A DNA stretch of 64,000 nt from Aquimarina sp. Aq107 (GCF_943733665.1 NZ_OX030782.1:516001-580000); one strand, 5' to 3'. Positions 5,819 through 15,894 are shown, counted from the stretch's first letter. A program made the numbers and translations. Notes: a model not told the origin generated them from the letters alone.

Positions 5819-6913
5819 TTAGTATTCTTTTTCAAAATAATCCCAAAGTTCATTTCCCAATTTTTCTCCAAACATAGAATTAGTAAATATTACATATCCC
5901 CATTTTTTTTCGACATCCATCAAATACCAACAAGTAAATCCGTCATTGGATCCGCCATGAAAGTAAGTGTTGTTATAAGGTGAATCTACTGTAATAAACC
6001 CTAGACTATAATATACATTTAATCCAGAGGATAAGGTTGTTACTTTTGAATGATGTTTAAATAATTCTTTATAACTAGTTTCGGATAAGATTTTCTTATT
6101 CATAACACCAATCATCCATTTAGAAAAATCAACAGCTTCGGAACGAATAGATGAAGAAGAAACGAATATGCCTTTATCTTTTTTATACCAATACTCACTT
6201 TTCCAATCGATCCAATTCTCATCTTTATCATAGGGTTCTGCTTTGTGTTGCAATGCATACTCATCTTCAATGAAAGTAGTATGTTCTAATCCTAGAGGTT
6301 TTGCTATTTCTTTCTGGAAATAAGTTTCTAAACCATTCCAATCAGTTCCTAAGATATGTTTTAACACCATTGCTAAATATTGATACCCTTCTCCAGAATA
6401 TTCGTAATCTGTATCAGGATCAAATTTGATTGTAAGTTTTTTGCCATCTTCATTCTCTCTCCAATTAGGAAATCCAGATCTATGACTCAAGATCATTCTA
6501 GCGGTTATTTTTTTATAACGTTCATCATATGCAATATCTTCGTAAGGTAGATATTTATACAGGGGTTTATCCAGATCTAGTTTTCCTTCTTCGACAAACT
6601 TCATTACAAATGTTGAAAAAACGGATTTAGACATAGAGGCTCCTTCAAAAATTGTTTTGGTTGTAACTGGTAGTTTTTTTTCGAGATTGGCGTACCCTAG
6701 TGTTTTATGATAAACAACGTTACTATTATTTATTACCGCTATGGAAAGTCCAGGAATATGTAAAGAATCCATACGTGTCTTAAGGAACGTATTAATGGAA
6801 TCAGACGAAATGTCAAAACCTTTTAGGTTTTTGATGTTGTCTTGTGAGTAACAGTTAATTAATGAGGTGATTAATAGTAGTAAGATGGATTGTTTTAGAG
6901 AATCTTTTTTCAT
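5819..6913 (-). CDS. Serine beta-lactamase-like hydrolase (class C fold)
   Basis: This 364-residue exported protein belongs to the serine beta-lactamase/penicillin-binding family. The signal sequence ends LINCYSQ, so it may be a lipoprotein (C21). The active-site SxxK is S93-M-S-K96. The second motif reads YSGEGYQYL, with G in place of the class C Asn, a common variant among esterase/peptidase-like members. The third motif is HGGSNDGF near residue 318. Family members include D-aminopeptidases and esterases as well as class C lactamases, so drug resistance should not be assumed. It precedes the AraC regulator by 20 bases on the same strand. It is read divergently from the gene at 7054. Confidence 0.88.
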   Translation of the reverse strand: MKKDSLKQSILLLLITSLINCYSQDNIKNLKGFDISSDSINTFLKTRMDSLHIPGLSIAVINNSNVVYHKTLGYANLEKKLPVTTKTIFEGASMSKSVFSTFVMKFVEEGKLDLDKPLYKYLPYEDIAYDERYKKITARMILSHRSGFPNWRENEDGKKLTIKFDPDTDYEYSGEGYQYLAMVLKHILGTDWNGLETYFQKEIAKPLGLEHTTFIEDEYALQHKAEPYDKDENWIDWKSEYWYKKDKGIFVSSSSIRSEAVDFSKWMIGVMNKKILSETSYKELFKHHSKVTTLSSGLNVYYSLGFITVDSPYNNTYFHGGSNDGFTCWYLMDVEKKWGYVIFTNSMFGEKLGNELWDYFEKEY

Positions 6914-7053
6914 TGGTTTTAAGTTTCGCGAACTATACTGGATAAGATTTTTTTAGATGTAAGTGTTACAAATTGTCTTTTAGATGATCTTTAATGTAAA
7001 GATACGCCTTTTGCGATCTAAAATGTATGTGTAATTATAACGGCTTAGGAATT

Positions 7054-7641
7054 ATGAAAACGCAAGAATATTTTATCAAAAAGATTGATCAACTTAGAGA
7101 TGAACTTTATTCAGAAATAAATGAGTTCGCTTCTTTGTATCGAAAATACGATGATAAACGTTTAATTTATCCCAAAACAGATTCTGAAATAATGTTTTGT
7201 AATGCTACTTCCGAAAAATTCGAAAGCCATAAAATACAAGATGTTTTAATTGATAAAAAAAAGATTTGTATATATCCAAAGTCAGATACCTTTTTACCAT
7301 ATGATTTAATGGATATCATCAATATTTATGATTTAGTAATTTTGAGATCAGTTCTTGAAAAAGATAGACCTAGACAAAGTGTATATTTAGAAATACGACA
7401 ATTGATATGTAATCAAAAGTTTTCTTTTTATGTCAATAACGAAGAGATTCAGTTTTTTCTTAAATCTTCTGAGGCCTGTGCATTTGATAAAATAAAAAAT
7501 ATAATTATTAATGAGTTTGAAGTTTTTATCTACCCGCAATCAAGTGAATTTGATCCCTTTTCTTTATCTAATGTGATTAGTGAAAATGATCTAAAAGTTT
7601 TGAAAACTATTATTGAGAAAGAGCTAAAACAAAACACTTAA
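7054..7641 (+). CDS. Unrecognised protein with internal duplication
   Basis: I prefer the ATG at 7054 (MKTQEYFIKK) to an in-frame ATG at 7027, because the first nine residues (MCNYNGLGI) look untranslated; the product is then 195 residues. It begins with a helical segment (residues 1-32). Two related units follow: KIQDVLIDKKKICIYPKSD at about residues 59-77, and KIKNIIINEFEVFIYPQSS near 145-163. Each is followed by PYDLMDII or PFSLSNVI and an xLxxLxxxIEK helix, so the second half copies the first. There is no signal peptide or membrane segment. I do not recognise the family, and function is unknown. It is isolated between divergent and convergent neighbours. Confidence 0.65.
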   Translation: MKTQEYFIKKIDQLRDELYSEINEFASLYRKYDDKRLIYPKTDSEIMFCNATSEKFESHKIQDVLIDKKKICIYPKSDTFLPYDLMDIINIYDLVILRSVLEKDRPRQSVYLEIRQLICNQKFSFYVNNEEIQFFLKSSEACAFDKIKNIIINEFEVFIYPQSSEFDPFSLSNVISENDLKVLKTIIEKELKQNT

Positions 7642-7676
7642 AAAACAACTAGTTTTATAAAGATTTTGTTTTAGCT
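7622..7676. terminator. Bidirectional terminator-like inverted repeat
   Basis: Perfect 13-base arms AGCTAAAACAAAA (7622-7634) and TTTTGTTTTAGCT (7664-7676) overlap the stop codon of the upstream gene and lie 20 bases before the convergent stop at 7696. The AT-rich arms and position between convergent genes suggest a shared transcription end. The 29-base loop is long, so confidence is moderate. Confidence 0.45.
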
Positions 7677-7695
7677 ACTTAGTTTAAATTATTTA

Positions 7696-8418
7696 TTAGA
7701 GAGGATTGTACTCTTTAGGTTTCCAATTTTTATTTTCCAAATCCAGATACTGATAATGTATGATATCTGTTTTGTCAAATTCTCCATCCTTATTAATATC
7801 TTCAATAGTTTTGAAATACAATCTATTTTTGGATACTAATATTTTCCAGTTAACTAATTCTTGATATTCTGGGGTTACCTTAGTGAAGTTTGATCCGTCG
7901 ATATTGCTGATGTATAAAGATTTCAGATCTTGATAATCTAGAATTTGATCTTGATTAGTGTCTTTATCTATCACCTTGTATAACAAATACTTTAATTTAG
8001 TTCGATCGAATATTTCTTTTAGAAAAGTCACTGATTGAATAGTAATAGTCTCTTCTGTTAGTGGAACTAGTTTTTCAGAATCGATATGTTGAAACTTTAA
8101 ATTTGTTAAGTTTCCAGTAATCTGATATTTAGATTGATTGGATACAGAAAAATTGGTATTCTTATAATCCGAAGATCTGTAAGATGTTTTAGACCAAGAT
8201 TTGCTAATTTTTAAAAAACCAATCGGGTGTATTAAATAATCTGTACTATCCATCCGAATCGGCAGATCTGCCGCCTCGATTAAGGTAGTATCTTTTTTTA
8301 ATTCTGTTGTTTCTTTGTTTTTACCGCTGTTATCATATACTATTTTAGGCTTTTTACCATCAGTACAACTTGCTAGTACACAAATTAAAAGTATAAGTAT
8401 TAAACTATTTTTTATCAT
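7696..8418 (-). CDS. EF-hand-like lipoprotein
   Basis: This 240-residue lipoprotein has signal and lipobox LASC (C18). The body is mainly beta, with two calcium-loop-like sequences: DKDTNQDQILDYQDL at about residues 150-164 and DINKDGEFDKTDI at about 214-226. Both match the DxDxNxD...D pattern of EF-hand or dockerin-like loops. Calcium binding is therefore likely, but the overall family is not one I can name. The gene follows the alpha-2-macroglobulin-like gene on the same strand with 41 bases between, so the two are probably one operon. A periplasmic or outer-membrane anchored partner of that protein is a reasonable inference. Confidence 0.7.
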   Translation of the reverse strand: MIKNSLILILLICVLASCTDGKKPKIVYDNSGKNKETTELKKDTTLIEAADLPIRMDSTDYLIHPIGFLKISKSWSKTSYRSSDYKNTNFSVSNQSKYQITGNLTNLKFQHIDSEKLVPLTEETITIQSVTFLKEIFDRTKLKYLLYKVIDKDTNQDQILDYQDLKSLYISNIDGSNFTKVTPEYQELVNWKILVSKNRLYFKTIEDINKDGEFDKTDIIHYQYLDLENKNWKPKEYNPL

Positions 8419-8459
8419 TATATTCTAGTAATCAAATTAATTAGATTCGAGCTTAAAGT

Positions 8460-11400
8460 CTATTTTACTTTTACTCTTATTCCTTCAGAATGGCTGCTAA
8501 ACTCCGGTGCATACATACTTTGTATTGTAGTGATGCCATTAGAGAAATCTCCTTTGTTATTCACACGTAAATCATATTCAAAGACATAAACTCCTTTTGG
8601 TAAATAATCAAAGAAAAAGTTAGTAGAAGCATCTTTAGTGCTTTCATAATAACCTAATCCGTCTTGATAGTTGTATCGGGAAATTACATTAATAGGTTCC
8701 AATCCAGAAGCACGCATATCTTTCATGTGTACAAATTCCATAGCGCGATCAGATCGTAACTCGATACGAACTCTAACTAAATCCCCTAATTCTAATTGTG
8801 TCTTATCTGTGATTTCTGTAATCTCTTCACCAGTATCCGTATTCTTTTTTAAGAATAATTTTTTCTTCAACTTTAAAGGGGTTTCTGCTGAGGTAATTTT
8901 ATCCAGATTTTCAAAATATTGCCAGTACAATGCTCCCCAAGCGATCCCTTTTCCTTTTTTAGTGATTTGGGCAGTTGCCATATCTTTCTGTATCTCATTC
9001 CCATTCCAGGATGTTTTGAAATATCCTGTTCCTGCTTCTACTTTTACATCTTCCATGGTACTAGGATCAATTTTTTGATTTCCTAATACGATTTCCACCA
9101 TATCAGTTACAGATAACCAGTCGCTACCTTGTAATAATAATGCATACACTGCCTCTGTAGTAGCTTTGGTAGTTTTCCATTGATTAGTTTGCTTGTTTTT
9201 TAGTAACCAAACTTTAAGATTGTCTACAATTTCTGTCTTTTTAGGTTCTTGTTCGATTTCTGCAAAAACTTCAATCATCAAGGCTTGTGTTTCTATAGGA
9301 GCCTGATACCAATACCAACTAGCAGTATTAGATTTCCAGTACATTCCTAGTTCTTCGCTAGTGATGCTTTTTTCGTCTAATGATCTAATGATTTTAGTGG
9401 CAGTATTGGTGTCGTTATTTCGGTGTAATATTAAAGCCAATAAGCCTTGTGGATATAAACCTCTTTTTAACCAATATTTTTTGGATTGTCCTAAATAATA
9501 ATCCCAAGCTTCATTAGTATTATTTGCTCTTTTAATATCTGTAAAGAAGCTACGCATATATAGATAATGCATTTGCGTGTAACTAAGATGGTCTTCATTA
9601 ATATCTATCTTGTTGCGCTTACAATATCTTTTAAGCTCTTCATATTCTTTTATAAATTCTTTATCTAGATAACGAACTGCTTTTTGAAGCATGTTTTGAG
9701 TCTTATTATCGTATTTGGTTACACCTAGTTTTTTTAGATGTCCAAATCCTGAAGCAATATGCTGGGTGATATAACGATTTTCTCTTCCTTCTTTGAACCA
9801 AGGGAATGCTCCAGAACCATACTGCATTTGCTGTAATTTATTAATAGCACTTTGTAATTCGTTATTCATTTTATTAAGATCAAAAAGCAATGCGATACGT
9901 TTCTTTTGTTCCGTTTCGCTTTGAGCATCTCGTAACCAAGGTGTTTCTTCTATGATTAATGATTTTAACTCTTGGTTTTTCTCTAAATTACTAAGCAAAG
10001 CATCTGTGTTTTTCCACTGATTAAATACTTCCCGTATTCTAGGATTAGAATTTGCGATATGACTAGCCAGAGAATTAGCATAATACCTAGAGAAAGTTTG
10101 TTCCGCACACTCGTAAGGATACTCCATTAAGTAGGGTAGTGCTTGCACAGCATACCAAGCTGGATTAGAAGTCATTTCTAATGTAAGCTTATGATTTTTT
10201 AATGTAGTCGATGTGTTTTCTTTTAATTTATCTAGTGTAAATGTCTTTGTTTGATTAGAACGTATCCACATCGGTAATGTTTCTGTTACCAGCATGCGAT
10301 TTGATAATACAGGTAATACGTTCTGTTCTCCATCAGAGAATTCACCGGCTTTTGCTATGATTTTATATTGAACTGTTTGTACAGTAGAGGGAATCGAAAG
10401 TTCCCAAGATACATTAGTGTTCCCAGCTGCTTTTACAGAGAAGTCCTTACGAATATTTGTGTTTTGTAAATCGGTATCAATAGATTTACCGGTTAACGCA
10501 TCCGTTAATTGCAATTCGATAACACCTGTAAGATCTTTTGAAGAAATATTAGAAACTTTAGAACTCAGAATAATTTGATCACCTTCTCTTAAAAATCGTG
10601 GAGGGTTTGGTAAAATCATTAATTCTTTTTGGGTTACGGTCTCTAATAGCTGTGTTCCGGCATTTAGCGTTTTGGTATGGGCTAATAGTTGCAGTTTCCA
10701 TTTTGTCAATGCTTCTGGAGCAGTAAAGTTAAAACTTATATTACCTTCGGCATCCGTAGTTAATTTAGGAAAGAAAAATGCAGTCTCCTGAAGGTTTTTA
10801 CGAATCTTAACTCCTTCTAAAGATGGTTCTGTTGTATTATTTTTGTTTTCAACTTTGCTCGAGGAATCTGCTTCATTTTCTTCTTTAAGAGCATTTCCAG
10901 CCACTACAACTTCTTCCAGTTCTGCATCATCAGCAGCCATTTCCATAGATGCCATGGGAGCAGATGCTAATTTTCTACTTTTTTTACCTCGTACTCCAGA
11001 GGCGAAAGAGTCCATTCGGTAATTGTATGAATTCCCAAAATACAATCCAAACCAATTTAGTTGATCATATCCTTGGTGTTTGAAACCGTTAGTCCATAGT
11101 TGTTGATCGTACACATTAAAATTTCCTTGGGCAAAACTTTTGTTGGCATTTCGTTGCGAGTACGAATAGTAATAAGGTCTATTGATTGGATTAAAATACC
11201 ATTGATGCGGTTTAAACTGATCTAAAGAAGCGTCATACATACTGGCTAGTAGTTCTGCTGTGACTTTATCTCCTTTAGGTCCCTTAATTGTAAAACTCCA
11301 AGTTTCTTGCTGTCCTGGTTGTAGCTTATCTCTAAAAGTCTTGGTTTCAATACTAAGTGCTGTTGGTTCATAAGGAACTGCAATCGGTACTGTTCCGCTT

Positions 11401-14400
11401 TGATACGCATTATAATTGGCAAAACTATACGTGATAGCAAATCCACCTAAATCTTCTTTGTTTACAGGTATTTTAATAGTCTTACTATTGTTAGATAACT
11501 TAATCAGTTTAGTTTCAATTACTTTTTGGTTTTTCTCAATGTCTAAAGTAACTGTAATGTCTTCTGAGGCAGAACTTAGTTTTAATACAACATCATCTCC
11601 AATAGTATAGGTTTCTTTATCTGTAGTAATCTCGAATAATTTATTGTCGGCAATAGTTTTATCAGATTGATCATAAATATTTATATATTTAACATCCTTT
11701 ACTTCTTGTCCAAATCGATCTTTAGTTAAAAGTTCAATTACATATTTACCAGTTTGCCATTTTTTAATAGTTTTTAACAATATGTCCTTAGTTCCTTTTG
11801 CATTTTCCTTAGTTTCTTTGGTGTCATAGGTTTTTTCTAAAACAAGATTTCCTTTTTCCCAATTCCTATAGTCATCTTCATTTTTATAAGCATCATGCGG
11901 GAATAACTTTTTAAAATCTTCTTTAGAGATGTTGCTGTAATCTGCAGCTTTCCAAGGACGAACTCGTAGCGGGCATTCTGGAGCTTGTAGTTTATAAATT
12001 TTTAGATTTCCAGAATTTGCTATAAATTCATTATTAAGATTTTGAGTAGTAATATTGAAAATATTATCTTTTTTGTTTTTATCAATTTCTGAAGCAATAT
12101 TAATAGATGCTGTTAGTGCATGATATCCCACGTTTACATATGTTGTAGTGCTTCTGGTTTCTCCATTTATGTCGGTAACATCTGCTATTACTTTATATGT
12201 AAATGTAGGCTGATTGTCTTTAGAAACACTTTTGTCTGGTAAAGCGGTGAATGTGATCGTATATTCACCTGTATCATTGGTTTTGGTTTCTCCATGTGTG
12301 ATTTCTTGTTCTTCACTATTTCTAGGATACCAATAGCACCAACGAGGATATTGTATTTGTCTGTATACTCGATATACCACTTTAGCATCTGTTATGTTGC
12401 TACCTGCATAGGCAATTGCAGTTGCGGTAAGCTTAATACTATCATTAACTTTATAGGTTTCTGTAACCGGATTAAAATTTGTCTCAAACTTAGGACGTTT
12501 ATATTCTTCTACAGAAATATAGGTACTATTGTAATTATCTGTTTGGATTGTATAATTACCTGTTAATCCAGAAGAAGGCAGAATAAATTCTCCTGCAAAT
12601 GATCCATATTCATTCGTGGTAAAGTTAAGAAGCTTAACTTCTTGTCCATTTACATCTATAAGTTTGGCAAAGGTTGGCCTATTAGCTACTACTTTAGGGT
12701 CTTCTTTCCCTGTAGTAGCCATCATAATTCCTTTAAAATATACAGTTTGTCCAGGTCTGTATATGCTTCGGTCGGTAAAAAGAAAAGTAGAATATCTGGT
12801 GCTGTTGTCTGGTTGACTATCACCTCCATATTGATTAAGATATATCCCTTTAAAGTTTACATTATCGGAACCTTTAGTTACAGTTGCTACTACGTTGTAA
12901 TAATAACCTTCTTGAGAAAAGAACGCTTCTCCTTTTTCATTAGTAGTAAGTGTTTTATTTAAACTATTTCTTCTACTATCCGCAACTAGTTTAATTGTAG
13001 CATTAGGAATTGGTATTCCATTATTTCTATCGATAACCTGAAACTTAGTTTCTTTTGTTGTCTTGTTTTCTAAAAGAGTTAGGTTGGTAACTTGTAGATC
13101 CGCATAAGAAAATGTTTGATCTATACTTAAATCTTTTGTAATCGATCCTACAATAATATAGGATCCCTGTTCTAATGCGGGAATAGGAATTTCCAGATTA
13201 TGATTCTGGTAATCGTTTTCATCAATAAGTTTTGATTCCCAAGAATTAACTTCTGATAATTTATTTAGAAACGCTATTTTCTTTTTTGGCTCATATATTT
13301 TCTGTAATGATTGTATTTGACTTTGATTAGCTTTTAATACTTTAAAATATAGAAGTTCAAGATTTTTATAGTTTACCAAAAGCCTTGATGGTTTATTGAT
13401 AGGAATGTAACTTTCTAATTTTACAGAATTGACTTGTGTATCAAGAATTTGTTCTTTTTGATAAGCACAATTAATAGCTCCTCTGGATTTTGGATACTTA
13501 GCGATAGCAGCATCACAGACTTTTAATGCTTTTTGAAGCGCCCAACGATGAGTTTCATTTTCTTCTGGGATATAAGTAGCGGCTTGCGCCTGATAAAGAG
13601 TAACGATTTCATAATCATATAGGGTGGAGGATGGACTGTTTTTATGTTTTTCTTTTTCAGAGAGTAAAGTAGCTAATAAAAGTTCTTGTTTATTATTAAA
13701 GGTTGCATTGTCATGGATAAATTTTAGGCGTTCGATATTTACCTCAATTAATGCATCTGGTTTTTCGTCTCTTTTATGAAAATTGATGAGACTTTGGTAT
13801 ATTTTTAAAGCATGGAACTGCAAGGATAAGGAATCCTTCGTGTCAAGTTTAATTATAGAAAAAGGTTCATGATCGTTTAAATAATCAGGAGAATCAATTT
13901 CAAAAGCATATGCTGGTTTAGTAATGCTTGTTTCTGAAGTTTTATAAAAGGCTAAAGCGTTATGCGATAGAAAATCAAAAAGTGTAGGTCGATATATTTT
14001 AGAATCTGCATATTCTGATAAAATGTCATTGAATTGTATTAGATCTGTCTGTTGAGCTAATAAGCCATTTTCTAATGATTTCTGATAATACAGATGGATT
14101 TCTGCGAACAAAGTTTCTAAATCCCAAGTTCTAAAATCTTCCTTATCTACTTTTTCAGAAGTTTTAGTGCGATTATAAAATTGCCATCTATGTTCTTGGA
14201 AATATTGCCAATATAAATTGGCCAAAATACTTTCTAAGATATTTCTACTTGGAAATTTACTGTTAGAAATTTCGCTTTTAAATTCTTTAATAATAGTTAA
14301 CTGAGCATTTTCTTCTAAAACTAAATTATATTTAGCTTTATAAATTAATGCTTTAGTAATTTGATTCGTGTTGTTTGCTTTTTTTGCCTTGCTATGGATC

Positions 14401-14555
14401 GTTTCTATAATTTCTAGAGCGGATTTGGGAAGTCCTTGTTGGTCAAATTCTTCTACTTTTTTCCAATCATCTTTATAATTGTAGTCGTTCTGAGCCATCA
14501 TATAGTTTAGGTTTGTAATAAAGAGTATTAAAACAAGAATGATGTGTTTTTTCAT
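8460..14555 (-). CDS. Large alpha-2-macroglobulin-family protein with thioester
   Basis: I start at the ATG at 14555, which begins a normal signal peptide (MKKHIILVLILFI...MAQ); an upstream in-frame ATG at 14594 would place hydrophilic residues before it. The product is 2031 residues. The N-terminal part is helical. A carboxypeptidase-regulatory-like repeat follows (NGIPIPNATIKL), then macroglobulin beta-domains (RSIYRPGQTVYFKG, a typical bacterial MG signature), the alpha-2-macroglobulin domain (TTDAEGNISFNF...), and the thioester motif CAEQ with C1483 in YPYECAEQTF. A helical toroid and a receptor-binding-like end complete it. Bacterial members trap proteases at the cell surface or periplasm. 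An odd insert near residue 1210 reads ELEEVVVAG, like the segment before SusC plugs. It has no lipobox. Confidence 0.93.
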   Translation of the reverse strand: MKKHIILVLILFITNLNYMMAQNDYNYKDDWKKVEEFDQQGLPKSALEIIETIHSKAKKANNTNQITKALIYKAKYNLVLEENAQLTIIKEFKSEISNSKFPSRNILESILANLYWQYFQEHRWQFYNRTKTSEKVDKEDFRTWDLETLFAEIHLYYQKSLENGLLAQQTDLIQFNDILSEYADSKIYRPTLFDFLSHNALAFYKTSETSITKPAYAFEIDSPDYLNDHEPFSIIKLDTKDSLSLQFHALKIYQSLINFHKRDEKPDALIEVNIERLKFIHDNATFNNKQELLLATLLSEKEKHKNSPSSTLYDYEIVTLYQAQAATYIPEENETHRWALQKALKVCDAAIAKYPKSRGAINCAYQKEQILDTQVNSVKLESYIPINKPSRLLVNYKNLELLYFKVLKANQSQIQSLQKIYEPKKKIAFLNKLSEVNSWESKLIDENDYQNHNLEIPIPALEQGSYIIVGSITKDLSIDQTFSYADLQVTNLTLLENKTTKETKFQVIDRNNGIPIPNATIKLVADSRRNSLNKTLTTNEKGEAFFSQEGYYYNVVATVTKGSDNVNFKGIYLNQYGGDSQPDNSTRYSTFLFTDRSIYRPGQTVYFKGIMMATTGKEDPKVVANRPTFAKLIDVNGQEVKLLNFTTNEYGSFAGEFILPSSGLTGNYTIQTDNYNSTYISVEEYKRPKFETNFNPVTETYKVNDSIKLTATAIAYAGSNITDAKVVYRVYRQIQYPRWCYWYPRNSEEQEITHGETKTNDTGEYTITFTALPDKSVSKDNQPTFTYKVIADVTDINGETRSTTTYVNVGYHALTASINIASEIDKNKKDNIFNITTQNLNNEFIANSGNLKIYKLQAPECPLRVRPWKAADYSNISKEDFKKLFPHDAYKNEDDYRNWEKGNLVLEKTYDTKETKENAKGTKDILLKTIKKWQTGKYVIELLTKDRFGQEVKDVKYINIYDQSDKTIADNKLFEITTDKETYTIGDDVVLKLSSASEDITVTLDIEKNQKVIETKLIKLSNNSKTIKIPVNKEDLGGFAITYSFANYNAYQSGTVPIAVPYEPTALSIETKTFRDKLQPGQQETWSFTIKGPKGDKVTAELLASMYDASLDQFKPHQWYFNPINRPYYYSYSQRNANKSFAQGNFNVYDQQLWTNGFKHQGYDQLNWFGLYFGNSYNYRMDSFASGVRGKKSRKLASAPMASMEMAADDAELEEVVVAGNALKEENEADSSSKVENKNNTTEPSLEGVKIRKNLQETAFFFPKLTTDAEGNISFNFTAPEALTKWKLQLLAHTKTLNAGTQLLETVTQKELMILPNPPRFLREGDQIILSSKVSNISSKDLTGVIELQLTDALTGKSIDTDLQNTNIRKDFSVKAAGNTNVSWELSIPSTVQTVQYKIIAKAGEFSDGEQNVLPVLSNRMLVTETLPMWIRSNQTKTFTLDKLKENTSTTLKNHKLTLEMTSNPAWYAVQALPYLMEYPYECAEQTFSRYYANSLASHIANSNPRIREVFNQWKNTDALLSNLEKNQELKSLIIEETPWLRDAQSETEQKKRIALLFDLNKMNNELQSAINKLQQMQYGSGAFPWFKEGRENRYITQHIASGFGHLKKLGVTKYDNKTQNMLQKAVRYLDKEFIKEYEELKRYCKRNKIDINEDHLSYTQMHYLYMRSFFTDIKRANNTNEAWDYYLGQSKKYWLKRGLYPQGLLALILHRNNDTNTATKIIRSLDEKSITSEELGMYWKSNTASWYWYQAPIETQALMIEVFAEIEQEPKKTEIVDNLKVWLLKNKQTNQWKTTKATTEAVYALLLQGSDWLSVTDMVEIVLGNQKIDPSTMEDVKVEAGTGYFKTSWNGNEIQKDMATAQITKKGKGIAWGALYWQYFENLDKITSAETPLKLKKKLFLKKNTDTGEEITEITDKTQLELGDLVRVRIELRSDRAMEFVHMKDMRASGLEPINVISRYNYQDGLGYYESTKDASTNFFFDYLPKGVYVFEYDLRVNNKGDFSNGITTIQSMYAPEFSSHSEGIRVKVK

Positions 14556-14594
14556 CTGTTTGGTTTTTTTGTGTTTGTTAAAACAATAGTACAA

Positions 14595-15040
14595 GTCTTA
14601 TACCATATATCTTAGGTGAAGATTTGTAAATAGTAAATAACTTTATAAAGCTACATAATTGCAACGATAAATTAGGGAAAAGCTTGTTTTGATTAGTGTA
14701 GTATTTAATTGAATGAGTGTTTAAAGTTCTATTAAGGAGTTGATTTTAGTGATTTATATTGCGGAAAGAGGCTCATTTTAATTTAAAAATGTTATTAGTT
14801 GACATATTTATTTTTTATTGTAGATGTCGATTTTAATACTCGATACTGCATACACTACAATAATTGTAGGGCGTAGATTTAGTAATTTCTGTTTTTATGA
14901 TTATATTTATAAGTAATAATAAAAAGTTGATTTTTCCCCAAATAAATTAAGTCCATATCCATTTCGAGCCAACTAAACTAGCTATGTTTATATATAGCAG
15001 ATGGTCATTTATATTTTTACTATAAACCAAATTTTAAATT
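14595..15040. other. Divergent intergenic region, no gene seen
   Basis: This 446-base stretch separates two divergent genes and should hold both promoters. I see no open frame with protein-like composition. A small palindrome CTACAATAATTGTAG lies at 14855-14869. On the minus strand TACTATTG (14584-14591, just inside the longer frame of the large gene) is one mismatch from the TAnnTTTG promoter element; this is weak evidence. Confidence 0.4.
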
Positions 15041-15739
15041 ATGAAGGGCATTATTATTTTTCTATTAGTTATTATAACATTAATTATGGGGTATAATCAG
15101 TATCACAAATACCAAAGATTTCATCCTAAAAATGTCAATTATGTGTCTAAAGATGCTGTGGATAATTCGTATTATAACCAAAATGTTGTGATGGATTATT
15201 ATGAAGCAATTGAGGCGTTAAATGGATTTGTTGTATCCCAATGGTCCGCAAACCGTATAGATGTGAGAAATCCAAAAAAAGATAATGTAGCGACTCAATA
15301 TGCTGTTAATGAGTATCAAAAAAAATTAGGAAAAGTGAAGTATTATGAAGCTATTTTGCTTCAATCTACAGTATACAAATCTAAAGGATTATCTAATGAA
15401 GAGATTCGATTACTAGAGAATAATCAGCAGTCTAGCGAAGATATTTCGAAGCAAAAACAAAAGAATGAATTTTATGATGTATTCGAAAAGGTAATTTTGC
15501 AGAAAACACTACAAATTGGAGATCGAGGACCTTTTGTATATGAATTGCAAAAACAACTTACTATAGATGGATATGTTATAGCGGTTGATGGAAATTTTAA
15601 AATTGAAACACAAACTGCATTAAAAGATTTTGAATTAAAAAATAACTTATATCCAGATGGGATATTAGATGTTCTAACGCTTCGTGAACTTTTAAAATCT
15701 CCAAATGAAAAGACACAACCATTAATTGCTACTCAGTAA
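15041..15739 (+). CDS. Membrane-anchored peptidoglycan-binding-domain protein
   Basis: This 232-residue protein has one N-terminal membrane segment (residues 2-19, basic residues following) that would anchor it with the rest in the periplasm. Residues about 165-228 form a PG_binding_1 domain: LQIGDRGPFVYELQKQLTIDG, then VDGNFKIETQTALKDFELKN and a PDGILD turn. This domain binds peptidoglycan and usually accompanies hydrolases, but no hydrolase domain is present. The middle is charged and helical with no recognised motif. It precedes mpl, another cell-wall gene, by 155 bases on the same strand; whether they share a transcript is not clear. Confidence 0.82.
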   Translation: MKGIIIFLLVIITLIMGYNQYHKYQRFHPKNVNYVSKDAVDNSYYNQNVVMDYYEAIEALNGFVVSQWSANRIDVRNPKKDNVATQYAVNEYQKKLGKVKYYEAILLQSTVYKSKGLSNEEIRLLENNQQSSEDISKQKQKNEFYDVFEKVILQKTLQIGDRGPFVYELQKQLTIDGYVIAVDGNFKIETQTALKDFELKNNLYPDGILDVLTLRELLKSPNEKTQPLIATQ

Positions 15740-15894
15740 CCTATTAGATATCTCATTACTTATATAGCAATGAATATCTGTTCATTTATGTTGGTTTGTA
15801 AATAGGAATAAACCTTTTACTTATTTTAGGTTTTACTTTCTTTTATAATTAAATGTAGATTGTATCTTTACTTTTTTGAATTAAGAATATAATT

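Noticed and set aside
5819..6913. Antibiotic-resistance class C beta-lactamase
   Set aside because: SxxK and HGG are present, but the YxN motif is YSG and the sequence resembles the wider esterase/peptidase family; no ampR-type neighbour.
12188..12962. Several overlapping frames inside the macroglobulin gene
   Set aside because: They are shadows of a continuous 2031-codon gene that shows family motifs throughout.
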